The translations under genes were made by a program, and so were the position numbers. Under the pieces are notes generated by a model. That model was not told where the DNA came from. It was given only the letters and a program-made list of their open reading frames with translations, and did no database searches. Source: Bacteroidota bacterium (lineage in GTDB: Bacteria > Bacteroidota > Bacteroidia > Flavobacteriales > Weeksellaceae). From it: a stretch of DNA of 64,000 nt. The stretch spans positions 1-64,000 of the forward strand of contig JAEWYW010000040.1 in NCBI GenBank assembly GCA_023458535.1, given 5' to 3'. This document shows positions 48,178 to 57,027 of this stretch, in pieces; positions within the stretch are counted from its first letter, which is position 1, and every line of letters starts with the position of its first letter.

Positions 48178-50349
48178 TTAAAGTCTAAATTTTATTCCGC
48201 CATTAATGACAAATCCGTCCAATGGTGCATAAATGTCTTTAAATATAGGATTACTAATTGTACCTGTATAAATGTTGCCAAAACGTGTCTGCCTTGTATC
48301 AAGGAAATTTTCAAAATTGACATATAACGAAAACCTTTCCCAAATCTTTTCAGCCATAAATCCACAAGTCCAATAGTCTTTTCCTGTTGTTCCATCGTTC
48401 AGCTTTTGCGGGCTGAAATAGTAGGCTTCTAAACCAACTTTCCATTTGTCTTCGATTTCATACATTAAAACCGAGTTAATACGGTGTTTTGGGGTTAACG
48501 GGCTTTCGGTAGTTGTTGCATTTTGGTGTAACTGTGCATCTGTATAAGTGTACCCTAAAAATAATTTCACATCATCGTAACCGATTTTGATATTGGTTTC
48601 TGTTCCTTTTGTATGGATGTAACCAGTAGAGTTTACAAATTGATAGAGATTAGCTGATGGATTTTCAAGTAATAGAGGATTATTCAAATAGGTATAAAAG
48701 AATAATTGATTGATACTGAATGACCAACCATCGCCAATATTAGTGCGGTAATTTATATCTGCATTTCCACCATAACTTTTTTCCAGTTTATTGGTTTTAT
48801 TGTTAATTGGCATTACGTTTTGATATTGTAAGCGTTCGCTTTCTTCGGTAAAGATAGTGGGTGTTTTATATCCAAATCCGCCGCCAATCCTTGATGTTAA
48901 TCCGTTTGCAATATGGAATAGCGCCGATACTCTTGGCAAGAATACAGCCCCATAATCTATAACATAATCCGTTCTTAAACCTGCTTCCAATTGAAGCCAA
49001 TCCGTAGCTTTAAAATTATTTTGGACGAAAGCCCCAAATGTGGTTTGGCTATAATCTCTTAACGGAAATACTGTAATCTGCTTTTCTTTAAAATTGTCCG
49101 TCCAAATATTAACGCCTGTTACCCATTCTGACTTTTCTTTGCTGTAAGTATAATTAGCTTCCGTAAAAGTGGCTGTTTGCGTTCCCTCAAACTCGTAAGT
49201 GGGAATAGCCGTATTGCGGTTAAAATAACTTACACTGTTTTTGATTTGAAAAGAACTGTTTTCATTAATTAAATGGTCAAAAACAAATTGTGTGGAATAG
49301 CGTTGTGTTTTGTTTTCTTCAAAATATTGATGCGTATTATCCCCTTTGCCCTTGATGTAAAGTATATCGCCGCCCAAACGGTTCTCTATGGTTGTATTGA
49401 TGCCAAAATTCAGTTTCGTTTTATCATTGAAGTAAACAAATAATTTAGGGTTCAATACGAAGCGTTCAAACTTTGGAATGGCGGAAAAACCAATTTTTGC
49501 AGGGTCATAAGCTCCGTTTCTGTTGTGCGAAGCGAAAATAGTTGTTCCAATTTTATTGAATTTTTGCCCATAAAAACCATTAATGTCTAAACCTCTCCCT
49601 GATGTTCCGTTGATATGAAAGCGTAAATCTCTTTCATCAGTTGGCGTTTTGGAAATCAAGTTGACTAATCCTGCTATTGCTCCACCTCCGTAAAGTGTAG
49701 AAGTTGAGCCTTTGATAACTTCAACCTGCTTTAAATCAAGTGGCGGAATTTGTAATAAGCCCAAACCACTTGAAGCTCCCGAATAAATCGGAAAACCGTC
49801 TTTAAGGATTTGTGTATATCGTCCGTCAAGTCCCTGAATACGGATACTCGCATTGGCACTTGTGGGCGACGTAGTTTGTACGTGAATACCTGTACTTTCT
49901 GCCAAAAGCATACGAATATCTCCCGGTTTCATATTCCCTTTTTCTCCCAACTCCTCACTTCCAATAAACTCAATACGTGTAGGAATATTTTGTATGCTTC
50001 TTGTACTTCGGGTAGATGTAATTACAACACCCTCTAATTCCTCTGAATTTTCTTTGAGCAGAATTTCAATAACATTGGTATCCTTTAGTGGAAATTCTAT
50101 TTTTTCAATAAACTCTTCAAAGCCTACGTAGCTAAAATGTATCTCCTGTATTCCATCAGGAATATTCGATAATATAATCTGTCCTTTTTCGTTCGAGGTT
50201 CCTCCAATTGAGGTGCCTTTTATAGATGTTGTTACACCAATCAAGGGTTCTTTTGTTTCACTGTTTTTTACAACAATGTTTAATGTATTTTGTGCATATA
50301 CACAAAGGTTGAGTGCCATAAAAAATGACACAATGAGTATTTTTTTCAT
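48178..50349 (-). CDS. TonB-dependent outer-membrane receptor with N-terminal carboxypeptidase-like domain
   Basis: A 723-residue receptor. Signal peptide MKKILIVSFFMALNLCVYAQ, a regulatory-like beta-sandwich (NIVVKNSETKEPLIGVTTSIKGTSIGGTSNEKGQIILSNIPDG) and the plug with VEVIKGSTSTLYGGGAIAGLVNLISK. The barrel ends FVINGGIKFRL, with Leu where Phe is more common at the end of outer-membrane barrels. It is upstream of the CDF-like gene and a Cys-rich small protein gene. The three look like one metal-handling unit. Such trios are common cargo on Bacteroidetes elements. Confidence 0.9.
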   Translation of the reverse strand: MKKILIVSFFMALNLCVYAQNTLNIVVKNSETKEPLIGVTTSIKGTSIGGTSNEKGQIILSNIPDGIQEIHFSYVGFEEFIEKIEFPLKDTNVIEILLKENSEELEGVVITSTRSTRSIQNIPTRIEFIGSEELGEKGNMKPGDIRMLLAESTGIHVQTTSPTSANASIRIQGLDGRYTQILKDGFPIYSGASSGLGLLQIPPLDLKQVEVIKGSTSTLYGGGAIAGLVNLISKTPTDERDLRFHINGTSGRGLDINGFYGQKFNKIGTTIFASHNRNGAYDPAKIGFSAIPKFERFVLNPKLFVYFNDKTKLNFGINTTIENRLGGDILYIKGKGDNTHQYFEENKTQRYSTQFVFDHLINENSSFQIKNSVSYFNRNTAIPTYEFEGTQTATFTEANYTYSKEKSEWVTGVNIWTDNFKEKQITVFPLRDYSQTTFGAFVQNNFKATDWLQLEAGLRTDYVIDYGAVFLPRVSALFHIANGLTSRIGGGFGYKTPTIFTEESERLQYQNVMPINNKTNKLEKSYGGNADINYRTNIGDGWSFSINQLFFYTYLNNPLLLENPSANLYQFVNSTGYIHTKGTETNIKIGYDDVKLFLGYTYTDAQLHQNATTTESPLTPKHRINSVLMYEIEDKWKVGLEAYYFSPQKLNDGTTGKDYWTCGFMAEKIWERFSLYVNFENFLDTRQTRFGNIYTGTISNPIFKDIYAPLDGFVINGGIKFRL

Positions 50350-50437
50350 TGTAAAAATGATACTTAATGTATATAAATAAGCTATGACGATGCAAAGACA
50401 TCGCTTTTTAATTAATTTGTGCTGAAAGCATTATACA

Positions 50438-50752
50438 TTAAGCAAGTTGCGGGGGATGCCAAATGGAAAATGGAAAATCAGAAACAGGTGGGGTCAGCAT
50501 ATTTCCTAACTTCCGTTGCGGTTCTTTTACTGAATGGACAATAGAGAAATGAAAAGTAGTTAAAACAAATCCTGTACAGGTGTTGCAACTAAAAAAAGGC
50601 GAGCAACATCCCTTATTACAATCTTGGTCATCCTGTCTGTTTTGTCCTTGTTCGGTAGTATGCTTCTGCATACATTTATCCTCAATAAAAGTCGGTACTG
50701 CTGATAAAAGCAATACATAGGCGGCTAATATTAAAGATATAAACTTCACCAT
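50438..50752 (-). CDS. small Cys-rich secreted or membrane protein (DUF6660-like)
   Basis: A 104-residue protein with an N-terminal hydrophobic helix (FISLILAAYVLLLSAVP) and a middle with Cys and His: DKCMQKHTTEQGQNRQDDQDC, KGCCSPFFSCNTC. The Cys pattern (CC, C-x2-C) is suited to metal binding. The tail ends in FSIWHPPQLA. Resembles small proteins found upstream of TonB receptors in metal cargo blocks. A TAACTTTG -7-like element lies at 50761-50754, just ahead of the ATG, without good spacing to a TTG. Confidence 0.65.
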   Translation of the reverse strand: MVKFISLILAAYVLLLSAVPTFIEDKCMQKHTTEQGQNRQDDQDCNKGCCSPFFSCNTCTGFVLTTFHFSIVHSVKEPQRKLGNMLTPPVSDFPFSIWHPPQLA

Positions 50753-50822
50753 ACAAAGTTAAATAAAAATTAATTGCGTTAGCTCACAAATCTTGTGGAG
50801 GTAGTTAAAGCGAATAGTTTTT

Positions 50823-51095
50823 TTATCGAGATTGTTCGGTTTTTACTTCAGGCTGCTGTTTTTCCTTTTTCTCACGGGAATAAACCCACAGTGACAACAG
50901 ACCGAAAATAATCAGTGCGTAAGCTATCCATTTACCAACCCTTTCAATCAATTTAATGAAAACCGAACTTTCATAAGATGAGAAACCCTCTGCTCCCATA
51001 GGGCTGCGCCTGTAAAACTTCCTGCGGTTAATCCAGTAACGAAGTCCCAAGCCTGCAACCAAAAATATGATACCTATAACCAATGATGCGACCAT
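50823..51095 (-). CDS. small two-helix ICE membrane protein
   Basis: A 90-residue inner-membrane protein. Helix 1 (MVASLVIGIIFLVAGLGLRYWI), a basic loop (NRRKFYRRSPMGAEGFSSYESSVF), helix 2 (WIAYALIIFGLLSLWVYS) and a charged tail. Similar proteins in Bacteroidetes ICEs are often misnamed molybdenum ABC transporter permease. There is no ABC partner, and the position beyond traQ suggests a transfer-linked membrane protein. Role unknown. Confidence 0.72.
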   Translation of the reverse strand: MVASLVIGIIFLVAGLGLRYWINRRKFYRRSPMGAEGFSSYESSVFIKLIERVGKWIAYALIIFGLLSLWVYSREKKEKQQPEVKTEQSR

Positions 51096-51354
51096 AACAA
51101 AAACACTTTATTTCCACTGTTTGAATTTACGAAAAATATTTTTTTCAGCCTGTAAACGATGTGAATTAAATGCGAAAGAGGCTTACCCCAAAAGGCAAGC
51201 CTCTTTCATTGTTTATGGAAATAAAACCTTACTCAACACTGAAATAGATTACAAGGATAAGAAATTATTTCTTTTGAAATACACTGCCCGGCTGAAAATT
51301 AAAAACGGCTTACCAATCAGATAAGCCGTTTTTTTTTGAATTGAAATACTGCTC
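51096..51354. other. gap with two strong hairpins
   Basis: 259 bases with no gene. Hairpin 1: GAAAGAGGCTT (51174-51184) / AAGCCTCTTTC (51197-51207). Hairpin 2: AAAACGGCTTA (51301-51311) / TAAGCCGTTTT (51321-51331) with T-runs on both strands. Both are perfect 11-bp stems and share the start GGCTTACC. Hairpin 2 is the traQ terminator. Hairpin 1 has no T-run. Confidence 0.55.
51301..51336. terminator. terminator at the end of the tra operon
   Basis: Perfect 11-bp stem, 9-base loop, T8 on the plus strand and T5 on the minus strand, 19 bases past the traQ stop. Confidence 0.75.
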
Positions 51355-51804
51355 TTAATCGCTGCTGTTAAACTGAAAAGTTATCTGCTTTTCATTCCCG
51401 AAGCTGTCCGAAATCCAAACGTCAAAAGACTGTGAAACGGCAGACGTTGAAGTGTAGTACAGCCTGAACTGCTCCGTTGGTAATTGGTACAGGTCATTGG
51501 GCTGATACGGCGGTTCGTTGTAGTATTGCAATGTTCCCTGCCCGTCAAATTGAAAGTAACGGAGGAAATACTGCGTATTGCTGTAATTGCCTATACGCTG
51601 TATGGTAATGCGTATTTCTACGGTCTGCCCGTTTGCAACATCTTTAGGCACTGGCATTACATTGACCTCGAAAGGAAAATTGTTCTGTATTTCGAGGTCA
51701 TCATCTTTGCTGCAAGATACCAACGTAACCGAAGCTGTGAGGATTGTCAGGAATACATATAGTGGCAGTAGCCCCGTTCTGAATTTATTGAATATTGCTA
51801 TCAT
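51355..51804 (-). CDS. traQ: conjugative transposon protein TraQ (DUF3872)
   Basis: A 149-residue lipoprotein. The start MIAIFNKFRTGLLPLYVFLTILTASVTLVSCSKDDDLEIQ gives a lipobox LVSC near residue 31. The mature part is beta-rich: VNVMPVPKDVANGQTVEIRITIQR, AVSQSFDVWISDSFGNEKQITFQF, the DUF3872 pattern. Last gene of the mating-pore operon, 12 bases after traO. TraP (primase) and TraH-like genes found in some relatives are not seen here. Confidence 0.85.
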   Translation of the reverse strand: MIAIFNKFRTGLLPLYVFLTILTASVTLVSCSKDDDLEIQNNFPFEVNVMPVPKDVANGQTVEIRITIQRIGNYSNTQYFLRYFQFDGQGTLQYYNEPPYQPNDLYQLPTEQFRLYYTSTSAVSQSFDVWISDSFGNEKQITFQFNSSD

Positions 51805-51816
51805 CGTTTTTACGTT

Positions 51817-52377
51817 TTAAAAGTTAAACCTTAATCCCACACCTGCTGACGGTCGGAACTGTTGTAAATCCGTACCCCAAAGGATTTTTGTACGCCCTTG
51901 CAGGACTAATACAAAACGGTCGGACAGGTACGTTTCAAAAGTGAGGCGACCGCCTGCACCGTAGATAAAATTATCTTCGCTCAATATCTTCGCACCGTCG
52001 TACAACATTGTTTCGCCCCGGTTGATGGTTTCGTAACCGACCACACCTGTTACGGCGAAATTCAGCGTGATGTTCTTACGGGCATCGCCCAACAAAAAGA
52101 AGCTGTAACCGCCCTCTGCGGAATAGGTTTCCTGCGGTATGCGGAGGTCTTTATACCCGTGGTACTGGTGGGTATATTCCAACGCCCAAAGCTGATAGTT
52201 ACCATTCTTACCGTTTACCGTCATTGCTGCGCTGATGTAGTAATCATTGCCAATCTTATCATCGGACAATACACCTGCACTTATTTCCAATCCTTTCTGC
52301 TTCGGCAGCATTCTTTGCGCCTGTGCAGCCGTGATGCCTATCAGGACAAACAGCACGGTATAGATATACTTTTTCAT
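51817..52377 (-). CDS. traO: conjugal transfer protein TraO
   Basis: A 186-residue outer-membrane barrel-like protein. Signal peptide ending AAQAQRMLPKQKGLE, then alternating strands (AAMTVNGKNGNYQLWALEYTHQYHGYK), RLTFETYLSDRFVLVLQGR and a terminal Phe (GVGLRFNF), the usual outer-membrane sorting end. It sits in the canonical traN-traO-traQ order, 20 bases after traN. Part of the outer-membrane side of the type IV machine. Confidence 0.88.
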   Translation of the reverse strand: MKKYIYTVLFVLIGITAAQAQRMLPKQKGLEISAGVLSDDKIGNDYYISAAMTVNGKNGNYQLWALEYTHQYHGYKDLRIPQETYSAEGGYSFFLLGDARKNITLNFAVTGVVGYETINRGETMLYDGAKILSEDNFIYGAGGRLTFETYLSDRFVLVLQGRTKILWGTDLQQFRPSAGVGLRFNF

Positions 52378-52397
52378 ATTCTTGCTTTAAAGGGTTA

Positions 52398-53291
52398 TTA
52401 AAATTTCAGGTGCATATCGTCAATCAAACGGGCTTTGATTAAATCGGAATTTTCGACGTGCAATGTTTGATGCCTGCCACCGTTTTTCTCGAAAATCTCA
52501 ATCAGCAGTACCTTATCATCGGCAATGGTAAACTGGTCTAACAGGAACACATTTTGTTCGGTCGATTTTCCGGAAATACCGTCCAATGGCTTGTAAGTTC
52601 TCAAAGGAGTTAAAGGGCGTTCCTGGACTACGGTGCGTTTAGCTACCTTTTTATCCACTACTTTGAAATTGATGAAATCAATCTCGAAAGGAACATTGGC
52701 ACGGTTTCTCAATTCAGTATGGAAATAGTATTTGCCGTTATGTATGTAAATCCCTTTTAGGATAAACTGAATGCCGAAACTCTTAGCACCGATATGCTTT
52801 ACAATGCGTTTGTCTTTCTTGTAAATGGTTTCCAAAAGCAAGCCTGCCAGTGACGGCGAATTGTTGCCCAGTTCTTCAAAAAGCACATCGTTACCTTTGG
52901 CTTTATCCACCGCTTTTTGCATCGTGAGCAGGTCATAGCTCATTGCCTCCGGGTAGGAACTGTAATACACGTTGAAACTATAAAAACGTCCGTCATTCGT
53001 AATAACGGAAAAATTCGTTTCCGGCTCAAAGTCCCTTACAGATGCTTTTACACGCAACACGTTTTCCGCATCTTCGGCTTTCCCTGCAATAAGGTATTCG
53101 CTGCCCAAATCCACGTAACGAATGGCAGTCGGGAAAATCAGGTGCGAGGTTTTATCGTAGGTAACTTCCATACGGTACGGCTCTATCTTGCCCAATGCAA
53201 GTGGTGTTCTGATGCTGTCCTGTGCATTAGATTGTGCAGCAAAGCCGAGTATAAGGGCAATAGCCCAAAAGGTTTTTAAATGATTTTTCAT
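52398..53291 (-). CDS. traN: conjugative transposon protein TraN (VirB9-like)
   Basis: A 297-residue periplasmic/outer-membrane core protein. Signal peptide ending SNAQDSIR. IEPYRMEVTYDKTSHLIFPTAIRYVDLGSEYLIAGKAEDAENVLRVKA is the conserved start, and the VirB9-like FHTELRNRANVPFEIDFINF domain follows. It pairs with TraM to form the pore core. In the tra operon, 24 bases after traM. Confidence 0.9.
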   Translation of the reverse strand: MKNHLKTFWAIALILGFAAQSNAQDSIRTPLALGKIEPYRMEVTYDKTSHLIFPTAIRYVDLGSEYLIAGKAEDAENVLRVKASVRDFEPETNFSVITNDGRFYSFNVYYSSYPEAMSYDLLTMQKAVDKAKGNDVLFEELGNNSPSLAGLLLETIYKKDKRIVKHIGAKSFGIQFILKGIYIHNGKYYFHTELRNRANVPFEIDFINFKVVDKKVAKRTVVQERPLTPLRTYKPLDGISGKSTEQNVFLLDQFTIADDKVLLIEIFEKNGGRHQTLHVENSDLIKARLIDDMHLKF

Positions 53292-53315
53292 TGTTTTATT
53301 TATTTGAGTTCAACA

Positions 53316-54656
53316 TTATTTTTTAGATACAAGAAAGACCTGATAGCCTGCTTTGAGTGCAACCTTTGGCGTTCTTACTTTCTTAGCGAAATAGCCCGAA
53401 ATACCTTGCACTGCACTTTTACTTAGGTCAGAAGTAATTTGCTGTCCAGGAGTAGAACTCATACTGAAGCTCGAACCTGTGGCATTGCCCATATTGGCTA
53501 CAATGTCCGTAACCGCATTTCTTTCAGGCGAATACGGAACATATAAACCTTGCTGTCCGTCCAAATCATAAATAGTAATATCTACCGGGATGATATTGCC
53601 CTCCAGTTCTACCGAAGTAACTTTTAATTGTAACCTGCCATTCTGAAATTTGGCATTAGCCGTTACAATTGTTCCTTTGGGGATGGTACGTTGCGGGGTT
53701 TTGGCAGGCTCTAACAGGCGTAAACGCACACCCGTTTCGCCAACTACCGTTTGGGCTTCGTGTACACAGGCTTTGATACTGTTTTTAGGCTGTACCACCT
53801 CTTCAGTAGAACCTGCGGTATAGAACCCCCTGTTTTTTGTTTGGCTCCAATCGGCTGCAAAGGCACTGTCCGACGGTTCACGGTACAAGGCTGATACAAT
53901 GTTCTTTCTTGTTGGTGTGAACGATACAAATTGCTCTTTTTGGTTAGCACCCGCAGCAGCAGGAGTTGCACCGATGGCAGGAGCAGCGTTTCCGGTATTG
54001 GCATTTTGGGGAAGATACTTTGCTGCCATTTCATAGGATTTCTCCATTAATTTGAGTTGGTCGTCAACGGTGGCCACAGGTGGCACATCTTTTTCCGACA
54101 ACTTTGCTTTTAGTTCGTCCACTTGCTTACGCAATTCCATTGTTTCCGAATTGTTGTCCTGATAGAATGAACCCAGTGTGCTTTGTGCATTACGGTAACT
54201 ATTCAATGCAGAATTTCCGTTTCGTCCCGATTTTCTGCCACCACCCCCAAAGCCGTTGCTTTCTTCGTCTTCTTCAGGTAAACTTTCTTCATTGTCAGCA
54301 GATGCAGTATCTTCAGTATTCCAATAATCAGAAAGCGTGGTCAGTGCATTGCGCTTTTCCTGCTCTTTGCGTTCGAGCATTTCCTGCTCATACGCCTTGC
54401 TTTTATCATCGGGCATCCCTGCTCCGGTAGCCTGCGGTACGGCATCGTTCAGCCCGATATTTTCGACCGCCTTTTTATCTTTCGACGGTTTAAATATGAG
54501 GTACATACAGCCGAGAAATACCACGCCCATCAAAAGGAATATGATTGGCTTTTTGAGCTTATCCTTATTGCTCTTTTTATTATCCGGCAGATTTGATGCT
54601 CCGTTTTGGTCTTCTCCCTCAACGAGAAAGCTGACCCTTTTTTCATTTTCTTTCAT
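53316..54656 (-). CDS. traM: conjugative transposon protein TraM (VirB10-like)
   Basis: A 446-residue inner-membrane protein spanning to the outer membrane. One N-terminal helix (KKPIIFLLMGVVFLGCMYLIF), a charged and Gly-rich linker (NGFGGGGRKSGRNGNSALNSY) and a coiled segment (MELRKQVDELKAKLSEKD) precede the beta-barrel VirB10-type C-terminal domain (TVVGETGVRLRLLEPAKTPQRTIPKGTIVTANAKF...). Overlaps traL by 14 bases. Confidence 0.9.
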   Translation of the reverse strand: MKENEKRVSFLVEGEDQNGASNLPDNKKSNKDKLKKPIIFLLMGVVFLGCMYLIFKPSKDKKAVENIGLNDAVPQATGAGMPDDKSKAYEQEMLERKEQEKRNALTTLSDYWNTEDTASADNEESLPEEDEESNGFGGGGRKSGRNGNSALNSYRNAQSTLGSFYQDNNSETMELRKQVDELKAKLSEKDVPPVATVDDQLKLMEKSYEMAAKYLPQNANTGNAAPAIGATPAAAGANQKEQFVSFTPTRKNIVSALYREPSDSAFAADWSQTKNRGFYTAGSTEEVVQPKNSIKACVHEAQTVVGETGVRLRLLEPAKTPQRTIPKGTIVTANAKFQNGRLQLKVTSVELEGNIIPVDITIYDLDGQQGLYVPYSPERNAVTDIVANMGNATGSSFSMSSTPGQQITSDLSKSAVQGISGYFAKKVRTPKVALKAGYQVFLVSKK

Positions 54657-54927
54657 AAATCTGATTTTTTAAAATTGTTGATACACTATCCTGCAACCTT
54701 GCAGGATTTTTACTTTTAAGGACAGGGTTTTCGATATGCTCTATGACCATACCGTTACCGGACTTTGAGGTATCGTACATTACTTTGCCAATGACCGCTA
54801 CGGTAAGCAGCAGGTAACCCACAAAGAAGTACAGCGTATATTGGTGCTGTTTGCGCAAGGGCAACGCCCGCCAACGTTCGTCCAACTTGTCAAAGTACCT
54901 GTCCATATTTGCTCTTAATTTTTTCAT
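54643..54927 (-). CDS. traL: conjugative transposon protein TraL (DUF3989)
   Basis: A 94-residue inner-membrane protein. The start MKKLRANMDRYFDKLDERWRALPLRKQHQYTLYFFVGYLLLTVAVIG has a basic amphipathic lead and one TM helix, the DUF3989 signature. The periplasmic tail is short. Its 3' end overlaps traM by 14 bases, so they are coupled. Relatives are at times misnamed nitrogen regulatory protein. Confidence 0.85.
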   Translation of the reverse strand: MKKLRANMDRYFDKLDERWRALPLRKQHQYTLYFFVGYLLLTVAVIGKVMYDTSKSGNGMVIEHIENPVLKSKNPARLQDSVSTILKNQIYERK

Positions 54928-54945
54928 AGCCTTACTATTTCTGTG

Positions 54946-55374
54946 TTATAGCTTGAAACGCTTAGGACTTTTACCCGCCTGTTGTTTCGGCGCATCGTTG
55001 ACCAGTGCGACCGCCTCCGTTAATTTGGGTGCGGACATTACGGACAGGTTTGCCAGTTCCGATTTTTTGAGTAATTGCCCAAAGCCGTCTTTCTTGGCTA
55101 CCTCCATACGGCTCAATGAGAATTTGCCATTCAGGTACTTTACCCACATACTGCATTCTACACGGGGCTTGTCATCGCCCGACCATTGCAGGTAGCCTGT
55201 CAGCAGTAAGTCCTGCTTAGGCAAAGTATCTGCACCTTTTTGGCAGCTTTCGAGGTATTCGCTGATGCTGTCTTTCAGCTTTCCGGCATACGCACCCTGC
55301 GTATGGAAATACCCGTTATATCCTTTGTCGGTAAGGATTTTTGCGAACGTGCTTAAATCTGATAATGCTTCCAT
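54946..55374 (-). CDS. tra-operon protein of unknown function
   Basis: A 142-residue soluble protein, MEALSDLSTFAKILTDKGYNGYFHTQGAYAGKLKDSI..., with CSMWVKYLNGKFSLSRMEVAKKDGFGQLLKKSE in the middle and a basic tail (APKQQAGKSPKRFKL). No signal or TM. Sits between traK and traL (11 and 18 bases away), a spot where CTnDOT has no gene. Strong basic end and DGF-like beta hairpins could bind DNA or the pore's cytoplasmic face. Not recognised. Confidence 0.75.
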   Translation of the reverse strand: MEALSDLSTFAKILTDKGYNGYFHTQGAYAGKLKDSISEYLESCQKGADTLPKQDLLLTGYLQWSGDDKPRVECSMWVKYLNGKFSLSRMEVAKKDGFGQLLKKSELANLSVMSAPKLTEAVALVNDAPKQQAGKSPKRFKL

Positions 55375-55385
55375 AAGATTGTTTT

Positions 55386-56009
55386 TTAGCGTTCGATGAC
55401 CTCTATATCCTTATTTTCCACGACTGCAAATTTTTCAATATTGAAGCCCTGCGGATTATTGTCGGAACGAACGGAGTTGACGAGATAGCAGGAAGTAATC
55501 AGGTTTCGCCTGGTTACATTGCTTGACCGGATAATGAACTGTTTGGCATAGGTGCGCACTGCATACGGGTAGTTGTCGAAATTGCACACGACACTATCCA
55601 CCTCGATGCGTTGCTGCACGTTCCCCGAAATGATACGGCTGTAATAGCCCTTTTCCGACAAGTCTTTGTAGTAATCAAAAGCACTTTTATCGGCAAGGTT
55701 AAATGCCCTGCTCATATTGCTTTCAATAGCGTTCTTGTCGGGAGCAAGCGTAAAGAACAGTTCGTGAAATCTCCTAACGTGTTCCCTTGCTTCAACCGGG
55801 CGGTTGATGCTCGCATCCTGCGATAAGGCAAGCATCAGGGATTTGCCGTTATCCAGTACATAGATTTTTTGGCGTTGTTCTTCTGCAAAGCGGTAGGAAC
55901 GCCATACGGCGTAACCTACCACGCTAATGCAGAGAACCGCAAACACAATGGCATATAATCTTATCTGCCTAAAGCTGTTTTCGATATTTCTTAGCGTTTT
56001 AAATTCCAT
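55386..56009 (-). CDS. traK: conjugative transposon protein TraK (VirB8-like)
   Basis: A 207-residue bitopic inner-membrane protein. LRNIENSFRQIRLYAIVFAVLCISVVGYAVWRSYRFAEEQRQKIYVLDNGKSLMLALSQ is the conserved lead, with one TM helix. The periplasmic domain has VEAREHVRRFHELFFTLAP and a VirB8-type NTF2-like fold. 19 bases after traJ. Confidence 0.9.
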   Translation of the reverse strand: MEFKTLRNIENSFRQIRLYAIVFAVLCISVVGYAVWRSYRFAEEQRQKIYVLDNGKSLMLALSQDASINRPVEAREHVRRFHELFFTLAPDKNAIESNMSRAFNLADKSAFDYYKDLSEKGYYSRIISGNVQQRIEVDSVVCNFDNYPYAVRTYAKQFIIRSSNVTRRNLITSCYLVNSVRSDNNPQGFNIEKFAVVENKDIEVIER

Positions 56010-56028
56010 TTTTTAGAATGATTAATGA

Positions 56029-57024
56029 TTATTTATTCATCAGTTTACCGCCGATGTTTCCAACTGTTGAGCCTGCGCCTGCTCCGGCGATGTTTCCGGC
56101 TTTCATTGCTGTGGAGTTTACATTGCGGGTAAAGTTTCCTGCGCCTCCGGCTTGGATTACCCAACCTGTTACGGTCGGGATAGTGAAGTACCCGATGATG
56201 CCGATTATCATAAAGATGATGTACACGGTATTGCTCGTATCAGGTATATAGGTGGGGTCGGCAAGCATTGCTATATCCCTTTCCAAAATGAGGGATTGTA
56301 TTCTTGCCAACATTGAGCTGAACAAATCCGAAACAGGAAGCCACAGGTAAACGCTGACGTACCTCGTGAGCCATTGCGTGAGCGTGGACTGAAAGCCGTC
56401 CCATACGGAAATAGCAAAGGCTATTGGTCCGAGTATGGAGAGGACTATCAGGAAAAACGTTCGTATGGTATCAATGACCAAAGCCGCTGCCTGAAAGAGT
56501 ATTTCCAGTAGATTGCGAAACCAATCCTTTATGGCTTTCTCAATCTTGTAGGCTTGCCTGTCCATATACATACCCGCCATTGTTCCAATGTCGGAGGGCG
56601 ACCATCCCAGTTCATCCAGTTTTTTATCAAACTCTTCGTCTGATACCATATAGGCAGTTTCGGGGTTCCTTACCATTGCCTCGTATTCCAACTGGTCTTT
56701 CTGCTGTTGCAGCTTGTTCAGGTCAAGCACCTGGTCTTCGAGTATTTGGTGGGTTCCTACTACCACGGGGCTTAATACCGCATTGATGGTTCCCAAAACA
56801 ATGGTTGGAAAGAACATTATGCAAAGCCCCAAAGCGAACGGGCGCAGCAAAGGGAACATATCAATAGGTTCGGCACGGCTTAAAGCCTGCCAAACCTTTA
56901 ATGCCACATAGAACAATGCTCCCAATCCCGCCAAACCCTTAGCGACTGCCGCCATATCGCCTGCAAGTGGCATCATATCATCATAAAGCGACCGCAGGAG
57001 TTCGTGAAGATTATCCCATTCCAT
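56029..57024 (-). CDS. traJ: conjugative transposon protein TraJ (VirB6-like)
   Basis: A 331-residue polytopic membrane protein. Hydrophobic segments include MAAVAKGLAGLGALFYVALKV, PFALGLCIMFFPTIVLGTINAVLSPVVVG, FQAAALVIDTIRTFFLIVLSILGPIAFAISVW and the Gly-rich tail GGAGNFTRNVNSTAMKAGNIAGAGAG. This is the layout of VirB6/TrbL-type channels. 3 bases after traI, so translationally close. Confidence 0.9.
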   Translation of the reverse strand: MEWDNLHELLRSLYDDMMPLAGDMAAVAKGLAGLGALFYVALKVWQALSRAEPIDMFPLLRPFALGLCIMFFPTIVLGTINAVLSPVVVGTHQILEDQVLDLNKLQQQKDQLEYEAMVRNPETAYMVSDEEFDKKLDELGWSPSDIGTMAGMYMDRQAYKIEKAIKDWFRNLLEILFQAAALVIDTIRTFFLIVLSILGPIAFAISVWDGFQSTLTQWLTRYVSVYLWLPVSDLFSSMLARIQSLILERDIAMLADPTYIPDTSNTVYIIFMIIGIIGYFTIPTVTGWVIQAGGAGNFTRNVNSTAMKAGNIAGAGAGSTVGNIGGKLMNK

Positions 57025-57027
57025 AGT

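Noticed and set aside
51067..51324. 85-codon plus-strand ORF across the double hairpins
   Set aside because: Runs through two hairpins and the 5' end of the 51095 gene; no start signal or family features.
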